From Macrocybe gigantea (lineage: Eukaryota > Basidiomycota > Agaricomycetes > Agaricales > Callistosporiaceae), in NCBI GenBank assembly GCA_011319805.1, contig SJRY01000038.1, positions 62,001-126,000 of the forward strand: 64,000 nucleotides of DNA. The letters are read 5' to 3'. Both the position numbers and the translations under genes were made by a program. The notes under the pieces were generated by a model that was not told the DNA's origin, searched no databases, and worked only from the letters and a program-made list of their open reading frames with translations. Each line of letters begins with the position of its first letter. The first letter of the stretch is position 1. Shown here piece after piece: positions 34,512-45,321 of this stretch.

Positions 34512-37246
34512 ATGCAATTCTTTGGTGCTGGCCGCAGCATCTGGCGCCAGAACGTCGCGAAGCAGCGATGTCAATCAGCCCTCTACAACGCGCTGAAGGC
34601 TACTCAATGTCGAGCTGCAAGCAGGCGAAACCTGCTCACGCAGTCATACGTAGAAGGACCCGTGCACCCCCCGCTCGACAACAGGACGCTCCCGCAGTAC
34701 TTTAACGAAGTCATACTCAACACGCACGCGTCCAGCCCGGCGCTCATCTGTAGGCAGGAGCTCCCGCGCGCGCACGGAGGCCCGCCGTCGCGGAACTTGG
34801 GCTCCTCGACCCGCCTCGCATGGGATTTTGAGGAGTTTGACCGGCATATCAACGCCCTCGCTAGGGGATTGTTGAGAATGGGCGTGATGAAGGGAGACAG
34901 AGTCGGCGTTGTGATGGGAAACAACAGGTGAGATCGTCTGCTGGAGTGTCCTGTTCTTGGTTAGTGATCCCAGACCGTAACTGCAGTGCCTATGCCATGC
35001 TTCAATGGGCTTGCGCCAGCATTGGGGCGATTCTGGTCACAATCAATCCCGCATATCGTGCTCACGAATTGGTTCGTTCACGCGTACCCCAAGAACGGTT
35101 TTCGTCCTGATCGCGGAAACGCGTCGAATTCATAGATAACTACGCTGAAGCTGGTCGGCGTTAAGCACCTTGTTGTCGTCCCCCGCATTCGCACGTCATC
35201 CTATGTGCAGATGCTTTCTGACCAATTGCCAGATCTCCGGCATTCTGCTCCGGGTGCGATTCAGGACCCCAATCTCCCGGAGCTGCGCAACTTGATCGTC
35301 GTGGACAACAAGGACGAGTACCGCTCAGAATTGGAGACGGTGAACATCAAGAGTCTCATTGATTGGCGTGAGGTCATCGTGTGGCGGGAAGACGTGCAAG
35401 AGCGGGACATGCAAAGGGAACTAACAAGTGGGCTCCATTGTGACGAAGTCATTAATCTGCAATTTACGAGGTTTGTTACGCTGTCTTCGCTCGGGATGCC
35501 TTTTGAGTGATGACGACGCGTTGAAGTGGCACAACTGGTGCACCTAAGGCGGTTTCTGTCAGTTATCACGCCTTTCAGGCGCCAAACTCGGAGCTAATCC
35601 ACACGTCCATCAGCTCACACACTCCAATTTACTCAACAACGGAGTATCAATTGGTCGTTGCATGTATCTGACAGAACAGGATATTCTCTGTACGTTCCTG
35701 CGGGTTGTCCTTTTCGTTTACTGTTCACCAATCTTCGTTTAGGCAATGTTCCGCCATTGTTCCACTGTTTTGATAAGTCTCGCGTCAAATTTGTTCTTAC
35801 GTGAACAGCGTTGCTTATCTCGCAGAAATACGTCTCGTGCTAGGGAACTTGGCTGCATGGTCCCACTCAGCCTGCATAGTCTATCCTTCAGAGATATTCA
35901 ATCCGGAGGCCATCGTGAATGCCGTCGTAGAAGAGAAATGTACCGCGCTTCATGGAGTACCAACACACTTCTTGGGGGTATTGGCTGAGGTAGACAAGAG
36001 ACAAGCCGCTGGCGAGAGCCTCGACACAAGCCGTCTCAGGTTTGTGAGTTGTTGGCACATTATCATTGCTCTCATGCTTTATGTTCTAGAACTGGGATAG
36101 CTGCCGGCTCACCTATACCCATTGATCTCATGAAGAGCTTGATATCACGACTCAATTTGACTGAGCTGACGAATGCATATGGAATGAGTGGGTTTTTTGC
36201 TATCTTGTCTCGATATTGAGCTGATGTCTTCCTAGCGGAGACGAGGCAAGTGTTTCATTTGGGCATTAGAGCGCGTTTTGGATATCAAGACCGAAGGTTA
36301 GCCCGGTATCTTTCCAGACCGTCCCAGCGGATGCCATCGACAAACGTGTGGAGACGGTCGGCAAAATTCATCCTCATGTCAAGGCAAAGATCATTGACCA
36401 CCAAGGAGATATTGTTCCCATTGGCACTCCTGGTGAACTGTGCATCGCGGGATATTTGCTTCAGAAAGGGTAATTCTGTTGTAATCACTTACCTATTCAC
36501 CGCTCATCGATCATCAAACGCGAAAAGGTACTGGGAGGATGAAGAGCAGACTCGCTTGGCAATGAAGAGGGATGAAAGTGGGCTGCTCTGGATGCATACT
36601 GGTGACGAAGCAATCATAGATGGAGAGGGATACCTAAGAAGTAAGGCCTATTTCTTTCTTAAAAACAAGTGCCGACATTAACTTTGTGGTCACAGTCGTT
36701 GGGCGCATCAAGGTTCGTAACAGTGGCACGTATCTATCGTGTGAACTCACTCATGGGAATTCAGGATATCATAATTCGCGGAGGAGAGGTAATGAATGTT
36801 CCCATTTAGCAGAAGGTGATATGATGATTTGACCCTACCCTTACACAGAACCTTTTCCCTGTGCAGATCGAGAACGCATTGACGGCTAATGAAAGCATCC
36901 GGGAGGCAGCGGCAGTGTCCGTTCCAGACAGCAAATATGGAGAAGTCGTTGGGGCATGGATTGCCCGTGAGCCCGGAACGAACATATCAAGGGAAGACGT
37001 GCGCAAGACTGTTGCTGAATATATGAACCCGCAGGTAGGACCCAGAATGCGTATCCTCGTGAGAAAATGTAAGCTTAATCCACATTCCTTCGGAAGAATG
37101 CTCCGGCCTGGGTCTGGTTTCTAGGAGAGGACGACGCGCCACCTGAGCTGCCAAAGACGGCGAGCGGGAAGGTGATGAAGCATGTACTGCGAAAATGGAG
37201 CAGAGACCTCGTAGAGAAGGATATTGGGAGAGTGAAGAGACCATAG
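34512..37246 (+). CDS. Acyl-CoA synthetase (AMP-binding), ACSF2-like, mitochondrial-type
   Basis: Activates medium- or long-chain fatty acids to acyl-CoA through an acyl-adenylate. The N-terminus from ATG 34512 is Arg/Gln/Ala-rich with no acidic residue in about 45 positions, a mitochondrial presequence. Seen: ARGLLRMGVMKGDRVGVVMG, LVTINPAYRAHEL, the P-loop TSGTTGAPKAVS followed by LTHSNLLNNG, VPPLFHCF, NLAAWSHSACIVYPSEIF, TNAYGMTET, GYLLQKG, WMHTGDEAIID, VGRIKDIIIRGGE then NLFPVQIENAL, and the catalytic lysine motif ELPKTASGKVMKHVLRKW. No peroxisomal SKL at the end. Introns were mostly traced; one (36246-36289) is of GC-AG type. The intron after HCF begins ATAAGT (35773), so that boundary is unsure. 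Confidence 0.9.
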
Positions 37247-37421
37247 ATTTACTTGAAAAAGGATGTAATTTTTGTGTCCAGAACGCGGACTTGTCGTCTG
37301 GATGCGGCCTGGGGACGACTGCCGCTCATACATCATGTGACTTGGTGATGGTAAGAAAAAATGGTGAGACTATTTAGCAGTGCGGCTGCTGTAGGTCTGG
37401 GGTTTCGCCTGTCTGTCCACC

Positions 37422-38955
37422 ATGTACAAGCGCATCCGCATCTATACCTCGGAAGACGTCGCCCAGCACAAGACCGCGAACAAGTGCTGGCTCAGTCGCA
37501 CTGGAAAGGTCTACGACGTCACGTCGTTCCTCCCCGACCATCCAGGCGGGGACGACCTCATTCTGAAGTATGCTGGACGCGATGTGGACGAAATCATGAA
37601 GGACACGACCGAACACGACCATTCAGAAGCAGCGTATGAAATCCTCGAGGAGTATGTCATCGGCAGGCTGGGAACGGGAGAGACCATCGTTCGGGACGGT
37701 ACGTCCAACCTCCGACAGCATATACTTCGGCTTGCCGAGGTGCCAGTTCTCTCTAGACTGGGAAGTGACAGACGACTTTGAGCCTGAGAACACCGACTCC
37801 GCCAAGGACCTGCAGCAGAACCAATTCCTGGATCTCAGCAAGCCCCTTCTCAAACAAGTCTGGGATGCGAACTTTAGGTGAGTATTGATTTGGGGGCGAT
37901 CGGGACCCTTCGCAATTTATGGGCTGACCGAATCTATTTTTTTTTTTTTTTTTTTTTATACAGCAAATCCTATTATCTAAAACAGGTCCACCAGCCGCGC
38001 CATCTTCCGCAGCCCGCCCGTCTCTTTGGTCCTGAAATTTTAGAGGTACATCTGCTCTATTGATCGAGTTTGTCATCGTTCCGACGCGCAGCTTCTAGAT
38101 CGCCACCCGGACGGTGTGGTATGTGGTCCCCTCTTCTGGGGCCCGATCACCATATACCTATTCGCCCGCTCGCTTCTGCAATGGACGACTCCGCTCCCTC
38201 CGTTCTTTTCGAAGCCTTCTCTTCCATGGCACGCCCTTGCCACTATCCCCCAGACTCGGTGGCAAAGACACTCATTTGTTTCATTGTCGGAAATATCATC
38301 TGGACTCTCCTAGAGTACGCGCTTCATCGGTTCCTCTTCCACCTCGATGAATGGTTACCAGACAACTCTCTTTTCATCACCCTGCACTTCTTGATGCATG
38401 GAATCCATCATTATTTACCCATGGATGCGTGAGTTTATCATCTCCTTAACCGTCTCTAACTTTGCACTCAATTTCTGATTTGTTCTCCAAGGCTGAGACT
38501 GGTTATGCCTCCGGTCTTGTTCTTCGTCCTACAATCGCCGTTTACGCGCCTAGCCCATATCCTATTCCCCCAGCGATGGCAAATGGCATCATCTCCGGAT
38601 CATTCGCCTTCTGTATGTCGTACTTTCAGGAAATCAAGGTGCAAGCAAGCTAACTGCCATCGCATAGACATTCTTTATGATTGCATGCATTATGCGTACG
38701 TGGCATCCAATAACCACCCGATTGCTGCAGACGTACTTTTCTTTTTCTCTTTTCTTCAGACTGCACCATACCAGGCTTCCTAGCTACATGCGGGAGATGA
38801 AAAAGTACCACCTCGGCCACCACTACAAAAACTTTGAGCTCGGGTTCGGCGTTACGAGTAAGATTCATCGTCGTCCCTGTCATTTAATTAAAATGCATTG
38901 AATTCGTACAGGCAAAATCTGGGACATCGTTTTCAATACTGTACTGCAGGTTTGA
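37422..38955 (+). CDS. SCS7: Fatty acid 2-hydroxylase (Scs7/FA2H), cytochrome b5 fusion
   Basis: ER enzyme that 2-hydroxylates the very-long-chain acyl group of ceramides. The N-terminal cytochrome b5 domain has SEDVAQHKTANKCWLSRTGK and the haem-binding DHPGGDDLILKYAGRD. A linker ends FLDLSKPLLKQVWDANF. The hydroxylase half has membrane segments and the di-iron histidine clusters ALHRFLFHLDEW, HFLMHGIHHYLPMD, CMHYALHHTRLP and YHLGHHYKNFELGFGVTSK. It ends IVFNTVLQV. Three C-runs (38128-38131, 38247-38251, 38567-38571) each appear one C short, breaking the frame; with them the membrane segments read through. The gene lies 175 bases downstream of the acyl-CoA synthetase on the same strand. Confidence 0.93.
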
Positions 38956-39441
38956 AAGTTCAAGGCCCGTTTTCTTCGCGACGGACCAGGATATTATTAT
39001 AGGCCCCCAGTCCTTCTTAGAGACTATTATATGCCTTGCCCTTTCTCTATACCCCTTCACGTATCATAGCTCAGCATGGTAATGCCACATCATCTCACCC
39101 GGAATCGTACATCGTGAGTGCAAGGTGGCGCCAAGAAAAAAATACGTGCCCAGTGTGGCGGAATGTTGGATTATAGAATTGAATTGAGGCAGTTGAACAG
39201 TTGAAGGTCGCTCGCTCAAAGTCCACGAATACCGTCTTCACAGCCAAAGCGTTTTCCAAAATCAGACCGTTTGGAGTATTCAGGTATTTATGAGAGGCGA
39301 ACGTTTCCAACGAGTGTCTTCGGTGGATCCCGAATGCGGGGAACGGCGCTTTTGCCGAAAGCCATCAGTGCGACAATAGTGACTAGCCTCCTTGCCAGCT
39401 TTCATGTCCCTCGATCCTTTCACATTGTCAGTGAAATCTAA
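38956..39441 (+). other. Intergenic region before SEC5
   Basis: About 490 bases, expected 3' UTR of the hydroxylase and promoter of SEC5. No gene, strong TATA box or repeat was recognised. Confidence 0.4.
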
Positions 39442-42400
39442 ATGAAGTTGACGTTTGACATAGATGAGGCGACGATACTCAAGACATACAACATCTCCAG
39501 TCTGACACCTACGTGAGCTCCAGCCAATACTTGCATAGAAGTATCCATCTCGACGGCTAGATCGCAGGAAATGGGAAGACGTCGACCACGAATTGGAAGA
39601 TTCCGTCGCGGGCGCCCTGACGAGTATCAACAGTGACGGAGAGGGCGATCCGTTGGGTATCGGAGGACACATTGAGTGCGTCTATATGCGCTTCCTTTCC
39701 GCCTCTGAGTATGTTTAATATACCTTTATCCCAGCGTTAAACACATGGACATGGAATCCAGTACGTTGTGCATTTTATGCGCTGGACGGGGGCTCTCCTT
39801 GACTGTCAATCCCGAAACCGCGACGCAGAGGCCGCTGTGCTTATCACTTCTAAGACGTTTGATCCTAAAGCTTTTCTCTCGGCCGTCCATCCGAATGCAA
39901 CCTATCAAGACTTAGCCGCTGGCATTTCGCATTTGCGTGCCTCAATTGATTCTCGCTCGGAAGCTATCCGGGTCTTGGTCGAGGAGAACTTTGACCGCTT
40001 CGTAGCCGTCAAGGCCGGTAACGATGGTAATGTCTCTTCGTCCTCGAAGTAATGCATCCTATCCACTGCAACGTACTTGCGCATAGCTCTGTACGCGGAA
40101 ATGAAGGAGGGGCTACTATCACCCGAATCAGAATATGCAACTAAAGCCTTGCGAGAGCAACTTAAGCGTACGTTACCTTCCTTATACACCGATATCTGCC
40201 TGATTCCATATTCTATGCAGAGGCCGCTACGAAATCGAATCAAGTATTTCTGCCTGTTTTAGAAAACGCCTCGAAAGCTCAGAAACTACGTAATACTTTG
40301 GGCGTATTCGAAAGGTCGAAATTCTTCTTCAATCTCCCAAGCTTCATCATTGAGTCTGTTGAAGCCGTGAGTACTGCCATCTAGCCTTTTCATATCGTCG
40401 CTCATCTCCCTGCCTTGAAAGGGTCGCTATGATGTAGCCATTCGGGATTACAAGAAAGGGAAATTTCTAATAGAATCTCGTCCTAGCCAACTACTTCCTT
40501 CGGGTACCACGAGAGATAGTCAATCATCTGCTAGTGATCAGCAGCAGAAACGCATCTTAGAGAAAGTCTGGGGGAGCGTCGAAAAGGCGATGAGCGAACT
40601 GAAGAACGACCTTGCCTCCCAATTGCAGGACCCTACGCGAAGTCTGGAAGAGCACGAAAAGACCATGGAGTATGTTCCCTTCGTGCCTCGTGTTTGTCCC
40701 AAAGCTGAATGGTGCAAATTAGGATATTGTTTGAGCTGCAGGCCAGCGATGAGCCGATCTGGACATTCTTCGATAGCCAACACAAACATATCTTGGGCCA
40801 AATGAACAAGGTGTATAACGAAGGCGTGGCATTGGTTCAGTGTATGCGCTTATCTCCGTCCTTCTCTTCTCCAGCTCATTAGTCTGTAGCGGCGATCGAG
40901 AAGTCTGCGTCCACCAGCTCAGGCGACTCGAAATTTACTATCGCATCTCAGTTGCAGAGTTCACTGGCTGCCGTGGAAGCAATGCAACCCGAAGATATCG
41001 TTGGTATGGAAAGAAGGCTATTCGCGTTTGCTATTTAAGCTCATGCTCTTTCTATAGCCAAGTCCTCTAGCGAGCCAGTATGGCAGGCTATCCTGCTCAT
41101 GATTAAGAATATCTCAGAGGTCGTACTTACAACCCTCCCAAATTTTGCGAAAATCGCCAAGGGATTTATGGAAGGAAAGTATAGAAAAGTACGTCAACGC
41201 GCTTTCTCATAAACCCCATCCTCGCTAATATTGATTAGCCGCAGACATCTTCTGCCACGCGACGGAGTCCAACGCAGAGTCGCACGATGGCCCTAGACAT
41301 TGTCAAGCTTTATATATCCCTGATATCCGAGTTCTTCAAATTATCAGACATGGCAGTGATGACGTCGCCGAATTCGAACGCATCACCTCCTTCGCATATA
41401 CCCTCCGACAGTCATTCTCTGTCAACTGCTCATTTCGTTCTGAAAATCTTAGGAGAGCTGCAAGAGACTGTGAACGAATTGAACGCGATGGAAATCTCAA
41501 ACGAAGTATCTTCCAGCTTGAAAGGATTTTTGGACAGCGCAAGGTGGCGATTTGAAGACGTCCTGATCAGCGCATGGCTCCGTGGCACGTATTGCCCTTT
41601 ATGCGCCGTGCAAAGTCAACATTCTGATAATTTGAATTGTGGATAGACGCTGGTATTCTCTACTACCTCGAACAATGGTTCGCAAACTCCACGGATCCGT
41701 TTGCGACACATTACCTCGAGCAAATGGAGATCTTCCAACGGCATCTCACCACAGCTGCTTTCAAGATCGCGGGAGGCCTTGACGTCGGGTCCACGTCTCT
41801 AATAAAACCTACGAAACAAAATCCGATACCCCAAGCCTTCGTATCGAAGATCACGAAGGCTTTCCTGGATTCCCTTTATGCCTTTCTTGATGGACTGGTA
41901 CTGCTGGCATCCGACGACTCCCCGATCACGACAGGCGCGACCCTGCCGTCTGAGCCATCTATGTCTGCAGTCTCAAATCATCTCGAATTGCTTGATTTGA
42001 CTGACAGAGTGGGTTGTTTCCATGTTAATCAGGATCTTGAAAGCTAAAATCCCGTTCTAGGACAATCGAATGTTGATCATGATATCAAATTTCAGTTATC
42101 TGTCTACCGTCGTAGTTCCTAGCATGATGAACCAGCTGGAAAGTGCGTTCAGCACTTCCCTTTCTGAAGACAGGAAGGTAAGGTCTCATAGTGTCTCTGG
42201 CCATTGCATTGAATTAGTTACTCGATACGGCAGACTTTGATGACGGTAGTGCAGGAGCTGGATAAGACTCTTGTCGAAGGATTCGTGAAACCCAAGTCCA
42301 GCATGGCGATGAGCATCCTCCGCGGCGGCATCCTCGATAGCCATATGGATTGGTACGAGACCCCTCAACCTACGGGTAAGCCCTTTCTTCCGATCTCATC

Positions 42401-43013
42401 ATTTCGTTGCCAGAGTGCCATGATGAATCCGTCGACTGATTTCCATCTAGAAATTCGACCCTACATGTTCGATACGCTGATGTATCTCGTCGGCGTTCAT
42501 GCGCAGGTCACCAAGGCGGCGGAGCCTCTGCTTGATCGCATCATGAGTCTACTCGTAAACGACCTTGCCGAGGAAGCATTGCATTGCTTCCGTCAAGTCA
42601 AGCGCTTTGGAATGGGAGGAATGCTCCGTGTAAGTACCATGAAAAATTCCATCCGCACGCGAAAGCAGTTAATTTATTCCTTTTCTTTCGTTCTCGGGCA
42701 GGCAACTCTTGAAATCGAGTTCATGCACCAGACTCTAGGTCGTTACGTTACTTCGACAGCTGCCAAAACATTGTCAGAGCTGTATAACAAAATTTCTCAA
42801 GCATATGCTCGTCGGCCAGGAGACGAGAACCTACAGACGAACCTTGACGGCGTCAAAAAGACGCTTGCAGAGACAAGGCGTGCGACGGGGATTGAGTTCC
42901 TGTGCTTCAGGCAGACGAAAACTGCGACAGGGTCGGGATCCGCTCGACAGCACGCCAGCTCTCGTCATCGCGATAAGGAAGGTTCTCGCGCCGCAAAAGA
43001 CAGTGCAAAATGA
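39442..43013 (+). CDS. SEC5: Exocyst complex subunit Sec5 (EXOC2)
   Basis: Subunit of the eight-protein exocyst tethering secretory vesicles to the plasma membrane at growth sites. Start ATG at 39442: [20 protein letters not shown], an intron with acceptor before GAAATGG, then [17 protein letters not shown]. The Sec5 core is [80 protein letters not shown]. The C-terminal half is very conserved: [48 protein letters not shown] basic, Ser/Arg-rich tail of about 30 residues ends the protein. More than ten introns of 45-60 nt. No frame break found. The gene converges with the DUF155 gene. Confidence 0.93.
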
Positions 43014-43202
43014 CAAGATTGACTTACTTAAAGCGAATACGCACAGTATCATCGCCCATGTTGTAAGTTGTTAGAGAATTACTCAATACACCTGGTATGT
43101 CCGATAAAGTACAGATAGGTTATGCGTAATAAAATACGGGGGTGTCCATTATGCAAGATTGGGATAACGACCGAAATGAGTCCGTCCGCAACTGGGATTA
43201 AG

Positions 43203-45117
43203 CTAAGATGCCATTAAGTCAACCAGGATCGTTACGAGTCCCAGAACTGCAGCAATTGAGAACCATCATACAATATGCCGAAACAGAATGATTGACCTAT
43301 CTCGATCCCTATAAGAGCGATAATGATCTGTTCTAGTCGCTCCGCATGTTTGCTTGAGACTGATTCTTTCAAGAGCTGTAACATATCCTGTAGCACCTAT
43401 ATCCGATAAGTGTTAGAGCAGAAGCAAGGAAAGAACAAAGGCTGTGCACACCTCGACCCGTGTATTCAAAAGATCAATCCGTTGAGGGATTTCAAGATAG
43501 CTCCTAGCAGCATCGTACAAAGGTTGCAGATCGGGGTAACTCTGCGATAAACGGATGAGAATGCTTGCATTTCAGAATGGCATTCGGAACTACCCAAAAG
43601 ACCTCCTGCAAACAGAACGTGTCAATCTTTCAATCAATATGAACACCTGCATATCGCCACTCACAGGCGAGTCCAATACGGATCCCACGGAGTTGATGCT
43701 TGTTCGCAACAAAAATAGCTTGCCAATTTTTTTCATAATCTCTGAAAACTAAGCATCAGGTATGGCGGCAGAACGGAGATGGACATTCACGTACCATTAT
43801 GAGGCATGCCGATTTTTCCCGTCTCACTAATAATCTCTGGGATATCCTTCGTTTCTTCAATGGTAGATGAAATTAAATCCTCAAACTACGAGAATGGCAT
43901 ATGTAAGCTGACCCTAATATTTCACAACGATGAAACGAATCCGGTAGACTGACCAAGGATATTTTCACAGATTGCGATATGGCGTGGGATAGCGAAAGTT
44001 TTGTCCTATAAAGCAAATCATTAAGACGGTGTTGGGACATACTCGCGAACCAGCATACATGTAACCTGAACCTTTCCGAAGAGTTATCACATCATTATAT
44101 ATTCTGAGGAGGTGTGAGTAAGATTCCACGAGCATAGAGAAAAGCCAACTCACCGACTGTAATTAGCATAGTAATAATTCAGATCCTCCATCTCGACATC
44201 CTCGGGAGCTGAAAGGACCAAGACGTAAGTCAAACGATTATGTGAGTAATAATGAACAATAGCTTACCCAGTTTCTCAATTTCAAATCGCTTTCTAACGT
44301 CCGAAAATCAGTAAACGTGCACGTAATAGAACGTCGCAGAAACGCACATTGAAGATAGAAAACGTTTCTCTTGAGCTTCCGTCATACCCCAAATGACGAC
44401 GGTCCCATAATTGAAGAGAAAGATCTCCGCTTCCGTCGCTGTCGTATCAAATTTGCTCTTCCGTTTCATTTTAACCCTATCCTCCCCATCCTCTTGGTGA
44501 CGGAGTTCCGGAATGCCAAGGAGATCACCTGTCTGTCCGTGAGAGCCGAAGTGCGTTGAATGCGCGTCTGGCAGTTTGGAGGGTGGGTCGTATATATATG
44601 GAGTATATATCACTTCGTCTATGAGCTTCGGATTTGTATGATACGCCGACCTCCGAGCATTGAAGAATTTCATCAGGTCGTCCATGCGGTAGGAACTGTT
44701 CAGCGTGTTCAGTACAGTTTTGACAGCATAAGCGATAACGCCGGATATACACCTTGCGGTAGCATAAGCCGTCACTCGCGGTAGTGACTTCGCCTTCTTC
44801 TTCGTCAACCGTAACGCGTCCCTTCGAGCAGTGCCATCAGGAATGAGAGATATTTGATTGTACACCTGTTAAAAAACACGCCTATGTGATAAGTGAAGAA
44901 TCTGAGAGATACACGAACGCACCTCTGCGTCCTCGTCATCATCATTCTCGTCAATGTCGCCTTCGTCGCTCTCTCCAACAGATGTTAACACCTCTTCCTG
45001 AGATTTGACAGGCTCGGGCTCAGGTTGTTCAGGGAGCACTTTGAGCTTCCCTGCCACCTTCGTAGATCTGTTTGCACCACGGGTTTTCTCTGCGGGCAAG
45101 CCTTGAGCTTTTGACAT
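43203..45117 (-). CDS. DUF155 protein (Rmd1/RMND1 family)
   Basis: Family with mitochondrial or endomembrane members tied to meiotic nuclear division in yeast and mitochondrial translation in animals. Start ATG at 45117: MSKAQGLPAEKTRGANRSTK, then an acidic stretch (SDEGDIDENDDDEDAE). The DUF155 domain opens RVTAYATASSYRMDDLMKFF and continues EAEIFLFNYGTVVIWGMTEA. Next are SRIYNDVITLRKGSGYM-like sequence (44040-44110), a region resembling TIEETKDIPEIISETGKIG, and the helical C-terminus ending in a hydrophobic segment AVLGLVTILVDLMAS, probably a membrane anchor. Several introns around 55 nt. Intact in the parts read. Exact Rmd1-versus-RMND1 placement is not determined. Confidence 0.88.
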
Positions 45118-45321
45118 CGTTGCGAGCAGCGAGCAAGTAAATGAGACGATTACCTACTTTCAGAGCTGCAACATTAATGCTGACGTAATCAAGCCACGCC
45201 AATAAAGAAATCACATTTCTACTTGACACAAAATCGCATACTGAAGGTCAACTCTTTCATGTTCAAAAGCATGTGCCTCAAGGCTTTCGTCGTTTCGAGT
45301 TTGGTGCTCTGAGATGGTCCT

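Noticed and set aside
37936..37956. Run of about 19 T on the plus strand
   Set aside because: It lies inside an intron of the fatty acid hydroxylase, in the polypyrimidine tract region; not a separate feature.
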